Below are positions 25,601-35,668 of a stretch of 64,000 nt of DNA, one piece after another. The notes beneath the pieces are model-generated. The model was not told the DNA's origin, ran no database searches, and saw only the letters and a program-made list of their open reading frames with translations. The stretch spans positions 8,272,571 to 8,336,570 of the forward strand of contig CAIIXF020000011.1 in NCBI GenBank assembly GCA_903813345.2, read 5' to 3'. This stretch comes from Owenia fusiformis (taxonomy: Eukaryota > Annelida > Polychaeta > Sabellida > Oweniidae). The position numbers and the translations under genes were made by a program. How positions within the stretch are numbered: the first letter of the stretch is position 1; every line of letters starts with the position of its first letter.

Positions 25601-28600
25601 TGCAAAAAAAGTGTCGACAGCCAGAATTTCGTACCAACAAGAAATATATTTTGATCAATTAAACATTAAACCGTTTGAAAGGTGAATTATTCTTTTTTGA
25701 TTCCTGAATGGCATATCATATTCTATATTTTTATCAAAAAACTATATCATTTCGATTAAAATTCAGTCTGTAAGAAGTATAAATTGAAAGAAATATGAAG
25801 TGAAGCCATGTGAAAAATTCACAAAATTACGTTTCATTTTTTGAGTTCAAATATTTCTAATTAAGGGATAAACATTCAAAACGTTCCAATGTTTCAGCAT
25901 GTTCTTTTAAATATACCCCTTACTACATACAATTAATTTCATTTAATTTGAACCAGTATATATTGAGATAGACATCGTTTTATCACCGCAACCCCAAGTG
26001 AAGCCTTTACAAAATAAGACGTTACGCCGTTAGCGTATTATATGTTCTCCTTTATTATTCATTGCTTTAAATAAATAAAACTAAATATTCGAGTTAAAAT
26101 AAATTACAAATAATGCATTTAACAATCCTTAATATCTTCCCGTCTGTGTTTATCAGTTGAATATGACAAGGGGCATTGTGAAAGAGTCTAGAAAGACGGT
26201 GCGACAACGAGAGCGCAGGGCCGAAAAGCGCGACAAAGAAGAAAACGGGTAGGGTTTGAAATGTCTACTTTCTGGTGATTCTAATTATGTATATCGTGAC
26301 ACAACCTTTTTAAATATAGAATTGTATTGAAGCACACATTAATCTGAACAAAACTTGAAGTTTTTAAGAAGATTCCACGAATATCAAAACGTTTGCAATT
26401 ACTTGGAGGAGCATTGCGCATATTTATCGCGTAGATATTTGCATTTTGTCGGTAAAATGAACAATTACACTGTTACGCCGTGATGTACAGTATCTGACGT
26501 CGTATCAGTAGGGTTTTATTGTCATGTGCTGGTGATGGGAGGGTTGGGATTAGACGGGGTACGAGGCAAGCGAGGCAACTCTTTCACCAAAATATTAAGG
26601 AATACATTTATTCAGACGTTTTTAGCATTTTCACATTAACACTCTTCTAAAGAAATATATTTCTATTTCTATTTATTTAAGATGCATCAGGCATATTTGC
26701 CCAATATGCAAATTTCAATGCATACATATAAAATATTAATATTCAATTTCCTATAAAGTATAAAATCTTACTAAAATATAGTTTATGTAAAATGCATTTC
26801 GCTGACTAGAGCTTGAGATAAAGTAATGATTGAATTATCAAAGCATTGTCCCTATAAATGTACACGAACTGACCTGCAGTTAGTTACACATTTTAAAATG
26901 ATAAACCCAAATCTAGATTGTTTAAATGGTGGCACTTGTAGGTCTAAAATGTTTCCATGCAGCTTATTTGATTCCACTATTGTTTTTGAAATAAAACTGT
27001 ATTTATGTAAGTCTGTCCTGGTATTTGGGATTATGTACTTGAGGCCGGGGGATGAGAGTTCCTTGTTGTGACAAACTGTTTGGGATCTGATGTAAGGAGG
27101 GACATTAATGGCTGCCTTGCCATTCATTGCCTTGTGAGAGTGATAGTCTTGCGGTACATCTCCTATGGTGCCAGGCTATCCCATCCAAGATGTTTTAAGT
27201 CATTGGTGGCGTAGTCAGGCTCCCTACAGTAGCAGCGAGTAACAAAGCGTGATGCTCAGTCTTCGTTGCACCTGTTCTATCATATTTGAATGGTTTGCCC
27301 TATAAGTGTCCCATATACCACTAACATATTCGAGATGGGGTCGTACAAGGGCGTATGATTGTGCTTTTACCTTCTCGGGTCAGTTGTTAAGGTTCCTTCT
27401 TATGAAGCCAAGTGTTTTGTTAAGCTTTCGCGGTAGCATGTGCGATGTGAGTATCCAAGTTGGTTTTGGGATCTGTTGAGGTGAACTCCTAGATATTTAC
27501 TATTTGTTACTTACTATTTTTACTAGCTGTTTACTATTTGGAGTTTCTGACCTAGGATTGTATAGTTATATATAATAGGGGTTTTCTTTTGATGAATGCG
27601 TAGGATAAAACATTTTGAAGGGTTGAATGACATTTGGTAAGTTTCAGCCCATTCCGCACGGGTGTTGAGGTCGTGTTACAATGTAGCGGAGTCGCTATTA
27701 CTGTTTATAGCCCGATATAGTAAACTGTCATCTTCAAAGAGTTTGAGATTTGTTTCCTGGGAAATGTTGTTATTCATGTCATTTATGAGAAGCAGGAAAC
27801 AGAGAGTCCCGGGAACAGTTCCTTGAGGCACATCAGACTTGACCAGGCAGCTTTTACTTAACTGACCTTCTAGAATAACTTTTTGAGTCCTATCTGTCAG
27901 CCAAGATTTGACCCATTTTAAAGTTTCATCTCTGATACCATACACATGTAACAACCGAGGCTCTGTCGAAAGTACAAATACATCCGGTTATCCCTTACCA
28001 GGACTGAAGTACCCATCTTTTGTCTGTAAGTTTATGTTGTTGGGGCTGGGGCTGAAGAGTCCGGATGAACCAATTGCAACAGATTGCGATCAAAAACAAA
28101 AATTTCCCCGTTCTGCCGATAAACCCATACGGTTAGGGGATTCAACTACATAAAAAGAATCGCTAAAGTATTCCGGGCTTTAGTGAGGTTGGTATTTTAA
28201 AGAGACCTTTCAATTTTACTCTGTAGCACAATTATAATGTTTGTGATGACACCTATTTTCCCATGTTGAGGCTAAAATACAATATAAACAAATCTGTGAA
28301 TTCGTACAATATGTAGCCTAGCCGTTGATAAATATTCATTTTTCAATGAATTAATTGTGAATTAATTGTATACGTTTTTCTGATTTTGTAATCAAAACGA
28401 TGGAAATGTTTCCCACAAGACGATGATTATCCATGATGGATTCACCTGTACGCAGCGTAGCCAGGATGTGACAGAGACAGACGATGCTTTTTAACAGATT
28501 TGGAAATATTTTTCTCGTCGCCATTTTCTTCCTGGCTACGTAGCTGACAATGCCTATGGATGTACGTTCACCATTTGAATCTCGTTGTCGATTCTTATAG

Positions 28601-30233
28601 CTTTGGAGAGTTGAAACAATTCAATGATATATAAACAATAACAATTTCAGCTGAATCGAGCGATGGTAACGCCTTGGACACCCCTATACACGTATCGTGT
28701 AATGCAGATATGGACACGACCATCTTACCAATTGACTATGTGCCCACTACAACACCTTCACATGCGACAACCACAGCAACTCCCGTGGCACCCACAGTCG
28801 CTCCAGTAACAACAAATGCAGGTAATATGCACAATTGTGATAAAACCTGTATAGAGGGCGCATGTTCTACAAGTCGGGGAGTACAAATATTAGGTATGAT
28901 AGAACAGCAAGGACAGTACTTAACTCCTCTCTTAAAATATATCCTTGATATGTGACATCCTTAAATTATAAATGAATATAGGATAACATTTTCGTCCAAA
29001 CTTTTAATACTAATTTTTCATTACTTACACGGATTTAAAGCGACACGATTTATTGTAGGTCAAACGGGTGTTTCAAGTCAAAGCACAACGAAGCCGAACT
29101 CCCCATCTGTTGCTAGGAACGATGTTCCATCTGGCTTGTATAAACCAGGTAATACTTCTTCTACTTTAGTATCATTACAATATCTAAATGGTATTGCCCA
29201 GGTAATACGTATACAATTACAACAAGGATCCATGGTGCAAATTTGGAACTCTTGTCATTCTTGGACGGCTCGATGGTTGCGCATGCGTCATACAGGGTGA
29301 CTGGAAAAAAGGAGACCATTGCAATACCTCCAAAACTAGACAAGTAGTGATAATAATGACCTTTTTCACATTCAAATTATTAAATAAGTTATTCAAACTA
29401 TTACTCCTATTCTAATCATCCTGTACTTAAGACAAAACCTAAATTGAAAACTAATTTTTAGTTTTATTCCAGGTCAGGTTGCTGGGATCGTGATAGGGGT
29501 GCTGTTAGTTGTAGGATTAATAGCTGGCGCTGTTTATTACTTTAAAAGAAGGTGAGTTTCGTCAAAATGACAAAAGGTTTTCTAAATGAACAGGTCATTC
29601 AAAATACACGAGTTCAGGTATTTCTAAAAGAAAACATTTTTGAAAAAATGCCATACCGGGACATGTTATTTTCTGATGCAAAATAAAGTATGAAGGCATG
29701 TGTGGATTTCCTTGCTTTTTTCAGGAAAGTATCCTTGCATTGTCTCACTTTTAGTAAACCTGGTAACAGGTCAATGGCAATGTTTCAAGAACAATCATTC
29801 AACATGGCTGCCTTTTCAATTTCCAAATTTCTTCTCCAAGTTTCTCAATAACACTGGATTGCCATTGACCACTTACTAAAGGTTTACTAAAAGAAGAGAA
29901 TATATTGATACTTTCCTGAAAAAAGCAAGGAAATACACAAACGCCCTCATACTTTATTTTGTACCAGAAAATAACATGCCCAGATATAGCATTTTTCAAA
30001 AATGTTTTCTGAAAAGAATAACATTAAGATGATTCACTAATTTTCTTAGGCTATAACAATTGTTGCTATAAGAACTGGTTGTCTTGATATAATATTTCGA
30101 AATCTTTGGGAAAAAGCTTTACAATTATGTAAACCATTGGGACCTTAACATATTATGATTATTGTTGTTTGTCTAAGTTCGAATTTTATTTTTCAGGCCT
30201 GGTGGTAATGTTTATATCCACAAATTCCCATAA
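22609..30233 (+). CDS. Single-pass membrane protein with SUEL-type lectin and CUB domains (3' eight exons)
   Basis: Eight exons join in phase with GT-AG boundaries: 22609-22814, 22915-23002, 24186-24351, 24900-25108, 28651-28821, 29059-29148, 29473-29551 and 30197-30233 (TAA). They give 347 residues plus a split first codon. Exons 1-2 encode a galactose/rhamnose-binding lectin domain (about 90 residues), with spaced Cys, a core ILSATYW and end YVEVKYTC. Exons 3-4 encode a CUB domain of about 115 residues: LCS, GIIESPNNPYS, EECFC, RCLQYL, ELCG and GSFRLLFQ, with four Cys. Exons 5-6 are a Thr/Pro/Ser-rich stalk, probably O-glycosylated. Exon 7 is a transmembrane helix (GIVIGVLLVVGLIAGAVYY) ending FKRR. 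Exon 8 adds an 11-residue tail. The layout fits a type I surface protein that binds sugars outside the cell. The 5' exons with the signal peptide were not found and may lie beyond the array. The exact ligand and orthology are unknown. Confidence 0.85.
23003..24185 (+). other. Intron between lectin and CUB exons
   Basis: The intron is bounded by donor gtacgt and acceptor tttttgcag and is phase 1. It is AT-rich, with no coding features recognised. The words 'agatgcgagtag' (near 23677) and 'ctactcgcatct' (near 24085) are inverted copies about 400 bp apart and could be worn ends of a small element. I see no clear target duplication. Confidence 0.6.
25177..26508. mobile_element. 1.33-kb non-autonomous DNA transposon with TA duplication, inside an intron
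   Basis: The ends are inverted copies. The left end reads GTGATACGACGTCAGATACT then GTACATCGCGGC; the right end, reverse complemented, reads CTGATACGACGTCAGATACT then GTACATCACGGC. About 30 of 32 positions agree. TA flanks both sides (25175-25176 and 26509-26510), as in Tc1/mariner-type elements. No transposase remnant is readable, so it depended on proteins made elsewhere. It sits in the long intron between CUB exon 4 and stalk exon 5 of the lectin gene. Confidence 0.75.
26830..27954 (-). pseudogene. 5'-truncated CR1/jockey-like LINE fragment (RT 3' half and C-terminus), antisense in an intron
   Basis: On the minus strand 27954-27676 reads as RT palm sequence. It has a KWVKSWLTDRTQ-like region, motif B as VPQGTVPGTLCFLLLINDM (family form GxPQGSxLGPLLFxLYIND) and motif C as LFEDD where LFADD is expected. 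After a break the C-terminal region continues through HNDLNTRAEW-like, YLGVHL-like and YALVRPHLEY-like blocks in shifting frames. It ends near 26852 with NGKAAINVPPYI and HKYSFISKTIVESN. Stops, frameshifts and the Ala-to-Glu change in the catalytic box show it is dead. It lies antisense in the intron before exon 5 of the lectin/CUB gene. Confidence 0.8.
28446..28552. repeat. Possible small inverted-repeat element
   Basis: 'cgcagcgtagccaggatg' near 28453 and 'ttcctggctacgtagctga' near 28527 are inverted copies, about 14 of 17 bases, roughly 60 bp apart. They could be a short MITE or a hairpin just upstream of exon 5. There is no duplication at the ends that I can defend. Confidence 0.3.
29621..30017. 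repeat. Fold-back (palindromic) element in the last intron
   Basis: The stretch begins TTTCTAAAAGAAAACATT and ends AATGTTTTCTGAAAAGAA, its near-exact inverse. Pairing continues inward for about 160 bp on each side. Matching blocks include 'catgttattttctg' with 'cagaaaataacatg', 'ttgcttttttcagg' with 'cctgaaaaaagcaa', and 'ggtcaatggcaat' with 'attgccattgacc'. A loop of ~75 bp remains. It is non-coding and, within a transcript, would form a long hairpin between exons 7 and 8. Confidence 0.8.
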
Positions 30234-30512
30234 ACACCTGTTGCATTCACAAATGTATACGAGCTTGCACACAGCAAACAAAATGAACGTTGTCCAGTGC
30301 AATATGATAATGCAATAGCCTATGCAAGATGTGATTGTGAAGGACTGTAGTCTAGTATGAAATATGAAGATCATCATGAAATGCCACATCTAAACATCTC
30401 TGAATGTTAAATTCAAAGCTTCCCACATCGACTTGCACATACAATCAGCTTGCACTTGCAATTGAGTATTCCATTTGTTTTGTATTCCAAAGTCACTTAA
30501 GGCAATTACTTG

Positions 30513-30518
30513 AATAAA
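30513..30518 (+). terminator. Polyadenylation signal of the lectin/CUB gene
   Basis: AATAAA lies 280 bp after the TAA stop of the last exon, in an AT-rich stretch with no competing gene before the next transposon at 30743. It is a plausible 3' end signal for the plus-strand transcript. Confidence 0.55.
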
Positions 30519-31524
30519 GATAACAATACTTTCCAAATGGTTGTATGGGTACGTTTCCACATTTTTGTTATTTCCTATTTTCCCACGTTCAATTTTTAGT
30601 TTCTCACGTGATTGACAACCTAGTTTATAATATCCAAACTTCGATATATTTTGACACTAGGTCCATGATCATTGGATACGTCTCTGCACTTATCGTTCAA
30701 CCTTCAATAAAATGTAAAGATAATAAGGGAAAGAGTTGTATTTAGGTCACCATATAAATCAATGGAGAGTAGGACCATAACTTGATGGGACCTCCTACCC
30801 TTCTACACCGGATCCGCCTTGGTGTAAGCTTCGCATTTTTATGACTTCTGCGTTGATGTCTCGAATAATGGTACTCCAGTTCTCAATTCTGCTTGATTTT
30901 AGCTTATATTTAGCTTATATAGCAGTATATTTTTGACTTGTTTGTGCCATGTAAATTGTTATTTGTTTAATCAGATGTTTTACTCATTATTAATGAACCG
31001 TATAGTAAACTCCCATTTGAACTCAACTCTAAATGACGGAGGTATTTAATTTGTCTTTTTATAATATCAACTACCAATTGCAAAGGTATTCTTCCAAATT
31101 CTCCTCTTACTGCCATGTTTGTGGCTTTTCTATGAACCCCGAGAACATATTTTTGGAACCGAATATGATTGTTTTCAATTAAAGCACTTTAATTGTTCAC
31201 TTGTACTCAGAAGACAACAGAATCGTCGCTTTAATACCTTACGATTGTAAATGGTAAGAGTTAGAGGTGCAGATCTTAACCATTTTTGAAATTCTGTTTA
31301 GGTAACAAAAGTGAGGTATTAAATCGAGGATCGTGTTGTCCTGTGAACTATTCGCTAGCACACCTCGAAACTATATGTTAACAACATGATCGAGTGGAGT
31401 ACCAGTGTTCATATAATATATGATTTTGAAACTTAAAACCAATCCTGATAACCAAGATATCTAAAATCATTTAAATAATATATGATATAATAATATTACA
31501 TTGAATTACTCAAGCATGCCAAAG

Positions 31525-31735
31525 GATGAGTCATCCAGTCGATGAGTTGTCCAAGGGATGAGTTGTCCAAGGGATGAGTTGTCCAGGGGATGAGTTGTCC
31601 AGGGATGAGCTGTCTAGGGGATGAGTTGTCCAGGGATGAGTTGTCTAGGGGATGAGTTGTCCAGGGATGAGCTGTCTAGGGGATGAGTTGTCCAGGGATG
31701 AGCTGTCTAGGGGATGAGCTGTCCAGGGATGAATA
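31525..31735. repeat. Minisatellite, 17-18-bp unit GATGAGTTGTCCAGGG
   Basis: About a dozen direct copies of a (G)GATGAGTTGTCCAGGG unit alternate with a GATGAGCTGTCTAGGG variant, so a ~34-bp double unit is also visible. There is no protein-coding reading that makes sense. Confidence 0.9.
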
Positions 31736-32204
31736 CTTTTCCGTATTTATTCTAACAATATCACCTCCAATGAATTTGAGAATGAGTAGATTTTCAATAT
31801 TTGGGAAGAATGAAACGAATTAATTAGACATATGACACATAGAAGAGCAACTTTGACTGGTTGACAGAAGCTATCACCTTCACTATCATCGCTCTAGGAA
31901 CTAGGGCCTATGGTAATTTTTGACATGGTACTGATACTCTTTGTACAAATTTTCAATGAGTTTGGTCCATCAGTTGCCAAAGAAAAACTTGTCAAAAAGT
32001 GTTTCATTTGTGGGACGCCCGATGTACAGCATTACAGCATATTTCCGAACCGTATAAAGCGATGGGTTTCATAAGTTGATCATACAATGCAAATTTCAAT
32101 TACAGGACGATTTCATGTCTGTGTGCCGCTTTAAATTAGTTGCCTTGCCCGATCCCGAATCAATTAAGACGATTGCTAAATATATACTTTTGAACATTTT
32201 GTTT

Positions 32205-32410
32205 ATTCTTACCATTCATTTTGGGATCGTTCTTGACAAACTTTGCCACATTTCCAGAATTTTATGATTTTTGTTTTATCAATGTAAATTTCAAGTTTCC
32301 AGTCATTACAAAAAGACTCAAGAGTGTTTAGTTTTAGTTGCAGTCCTTCTTTGCTAGTATCAAATATAACTAAACCGTCTGCAAATAGCAAATTGATAAC
32401 ATTTTGAGTT
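32205..32410 (-). pseudogene. Short LINE reverse-transcriptase scrap (motif C region)
   Basis: On the minus strand it reads LLFADGLVIFDTSKEGLQLK then LNTLESFCNDWKLEIYIDKT. This is the motif C and following helix of CR1/RTE-like RTs (family form LFADDLV, W.L.vN..KT). The catalytic second Asp is Gly. It is isolated from any other RT block, so only a relic remains. Confidence 0.75.
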
Positions 32411-32844
32411 TCAAAGGATTGAGATTTCCCAATATTATCAAACTTTTTTTATTGATATTGATAGAGCAATTTGTGACCGTTATCAGATGCCAATCAACGT
32501 AACTTTCCCAATGATATATCATACTTGGTACAATATATCTTGGTTTTGGCTGTAGAGGAGGGGACTTATTTGACATTCTATAGATCTCTAATTTGAACGT
32601 GATCTCAATATGAGCGCCAGAGACCCCATTGATTTATTGATCTCTATTGATTTATATGGTGACCTAATTACAATTATTTTCTTTATTATTCATACACAAT
32701 CCGGGCCAGTAAGCATTGCACAGAATTTGTCGAATATTTCACTGCGCATGCGCAGAACCATTACTTCCGGTTTTTCAAAGCCTATGGGATTTATAATGGA
32801 GACATTTTTTGAACGCTTACTGTGCGAGTGGTGTTGGTTTGACA

Positions 32845-33215
32845 CCTTAGTAATCTCAGGTTTCTATAACTAGACATCAATTTCTTTTGATTTAACATGT
32901 TTCAATCGATGTACATTTGCAAACTTTTCGGCCCATTTGTTTTGAAAAAAATGATAAAATCAGTAGGAATTCATGCATGACGCCATTGAAATTCATGTGA
33001 AATGACGTGAAAATGGTGAAAATGGCATACTTTGACAATCTGGTAGAACTACTTCAAAGCATATGATATCTTAATAATCTCAGGTTTCTGTAACTTTAAA
33101 GGTAGACCTGTTTGATTCCGTTTAGAATAGGGTCCGCATATCTCTAACTTTTCGGCCCATTTGTTTTGAAAAAGTGATAAAATCAGCATGAATTCAAGCG
33201 TGACGCCATTCGTGG
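32845..33215. repeat. Imperfect direct duplication, period about 217 bp
   Basis: Two blocks (about 32847-32990 and 33070-33212) share 'taatctcaggtttct', 'acttttcggcccatttgtttt' with 'gataaaatcag' following, and 'tgacgccatt'. Between these words the copies have diverged. It is non-coding. The surrounding 32.7-34.3 kb holds no gene I can support. Confidence 0.7.
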
Positions 33216-34298
33216 GTGCACAGGGATGCTTTGGACTTATTTACAAAGAGCTATTTTCTATGACAGCTCATTAAAAATGCGAAAACAAAATTAACATGAC
33301 AATTAAATGGTATATTCTTTCCCTTTATATTGAACAAGGGCCATTCAAATGGTAACTAACAGAATATTACATTTCGGAATCGGGCATTTATACTTTATGT
33401 CGAGCCACATATTTTTTAGTGAAATTACGTCACGATTTTAGATTTACGACGTGACATCTATCGGCTATTCGACCAATTCTGTGCAATAGGGCCGTAAGGA
33501 AATGGGACCATAATCCAGAGGGGACCATATAATTTCTTTTGCACCGGCATTTGGCCTTGATGATACGATTTTACGCCGCCCGAAGACAATGGAAATCATA
33601 TCGAAATGTAATTGGCATAGAAATCGCACAAAACGGTGGTAATAGTATAGTTTCTATATAGCTGAATAAAACTAATAGAAAAATAATAGAGGTCACCTTG
33701 TTTGCCTTTGATTTGCTTGGGCTAAACTTCTATTGACTTCAATGCTAGAAACGTGCAATAGTCACTTGATTTCATGATTTATCATAAAGTGTTGGTCGAA
33801 TCTGTCTGAAACTCGAATGGCATACTACTAAGGAATAACCATTGGATTTGTTCATATGTCGTCCAAAAAATACACTTGACCTTATGTGCACGTTTTGTGG
33901 AATAACAAGGGAAAGTATAGGTAAGCCTATTTTGCTTAACCACACCTTGAACATTTGTTTCTACACAGTTAAACAAACAAAAAACGTAAAGCTTCGAGCG
34001 ATGCCTGCCTCATATATGGCTGTTCACTGTCCTAGATCAAGAATGAACTCTACAAAATATCGCAAGTCGTATTTAAAAAAAAACGCCTCCGTGATATTGA
34101 TTCTTTTCCAATTTGACCCTTGCAAAAAGTGTCATCGAAAATATGTTCTTTTAATGATTTTATATATTTTAAGTGACATGGAAGAATATATTTTGCAATG
34201 TGTGAAAAGAATTTAAGCCAAAGACTGAATGCATTGTGGAAAGGTCTATTTTACGATTCGAACATGAAAACCGCATTACACGTATTACCAGGGGTATT

Positions 34299-35668
34299 AG
34301 AGAGGTTAAGCAACACTACTTTTTACAACGTAAACCGCGAACGGGAAGGCGCGCGCAGGTTTTTCTCAGGATGTGACGTCATATTGTTCTACTTATTTCC
34401 CGGTTTACGTACATCCAAACGTGAAAAATCAAAGTCTAGGTAGGTCGTTCCGTAAAGGATTTTTCGTACTTTATCAAGTTCGATTGAGATAAATATGATA
34501 GAGGTCGAATGCATAAATATGTTTGACACAAATCTGTGTATATATCGAGATCATTTGGGTCCAATCTAATCAAATATAACTTGAATATTAAGCCACCCAT
34601 TTCATAAGCAAAATCTGATGAGATAACATGCATGGCAATTGCCAACATGTCAACTCATCTTAATTCTACTATACATATTGTGACACCATAGTAATAAAAC
34701 TATGGATGCTTTAAAGACATTTCAGATATTATTGCGCCCTGTTGTATTTTGTAAGAATCAAGTCATAGAACACTGCCAGGCTGTGAAACATCTCCTTTGT
34801 TAACACTTTCATCAATTTATCAATAAAGTAATACTTTTTTATACTTTTAAAGTAGAAAATAAAACGAAAGGCCGCTAAAAAAGAAAAAAAATCATTTTGG
34901 GGTTTGCGTTTACGTTACGTCTAAAGTGCTCAGCTTAAAGCACTTCTGTTCATAGTACGTAAACGGGAACGTAAAGGTTTACGTTTGCGGTTCACGTCAT
35001 AAAAATCGTCTTGCTTAACCTCTCTATTGTTCTACTTATTTCCCGGTTTACGTACATCCAAACGTGAAAAATCAAAGTCTAGGTAGGTCGTTCCGTAAAG
35101 GATTTTTCGTACTTTATCAAGTTCGATTGAGATAAATATGATAGAGGTCGAATGCATAAATATGTTTGACACAAATCTGTGTATATATCGAGATCATTTG
35201 GGTCCAATCTAATCAAATATAACTTGAATATTAAGCCACCCATTTCATAAGCAAAATCTGATGAGATAACATGCATGGCAATTGCCAACATGTCAACTCA
35301 TCTTAATTCTACTATACATATTGTGACACCATAGTAATAAAACTATGGATGCTTTAAAGACATTTCAGATATTATTGCGCCCTGTTGTATTTTGTAAGAA
35401 TCAAGTCATAGAACACTGCCAGGCTGTGAAACATCTCCTTTGTTAACACTTTCATCAATTTATCAATAAAGTAATACTTTTTTATACTTTTAAAGTAGAA
35501 AATAAAACGAAAGGCCGCTAAAAAAGAAAAAAAATCATTTTGGGGTTTGCGTTTACGTTACGTCTAAAGTGCTCAGCTTAAAGCACTTCTGTTCATAGTA
35601 CGTAAACGGGAACGTAAAGGTTTACGTTTGCGGTTCACGTCATAAAAATCGTCTTGCTTAACCTCTCT
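34299..35668. mobile_element. Inverted-repeat element containing an exact 643-bp tandem duplication
   Basis: The left end AGAGAGGTTAAGCAA (34299-34313) is matched inverted by TTGCTTAACCTCTCT at 35011-35025 and again at 35654-35668. A weaker inverted match of about 30 bp lies further in. The block 34382-35024 is repeated as 35025-35667 with no difference that I can see, and both joints carry the 8-bp word TATTGTTC. The original element was therefore about 727 bp and one part was duplicated later. Both ends contain TTAA, so a TTAA-type insertion is possible, but the inverted repeat reaches beyond it. It is non-coding; identical 70-codon frames in both copies have no recognisable domain. Confidence 0.75.

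Larger units (their letters stand above)
30743..32666. mobile_element. 1.9-kb inverted-end element, probably DNA transposon
   Basis: The left end GGTCACCATATAAATCAATG (from 30745) recurs inverted at the right end (to 32664) as CATTGATTTATATGGTGACC with one change; the match runs about 24 bases. TA lies directly outside both ends. The interior is patchwork: a GGGATGAG minisatellite (31525-31735), an old dispersed repeat near 31305-31420 and an antisense RT scrap (32205-32410). No transposase is readable. Two chance features, an end match and TA in AT-rich DNA, could mislead, so I hold this at moderate confidence. Confidence 0.55.

Noticed and set aside
26155-26192. Possible alternative last exon after the CUB domain (phase-matched, VEYDKGHCERV then stop), giving a secreted form
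   Set aside because: It has a plausible acceptor (tgtttatcag) and correct phase, but it lies inside the TA-flanked 1.33-kb transposon and exon 5 at 28651 also fits in phase. Without transcript evidence it is more likely chance.
33842-34216. 124-codon plus-strand frame with a CTFCG word
   Set aside because: No recognisable domain, no splice or promoter context, and codons look like the surrounding AT-rich non-coding DNA.
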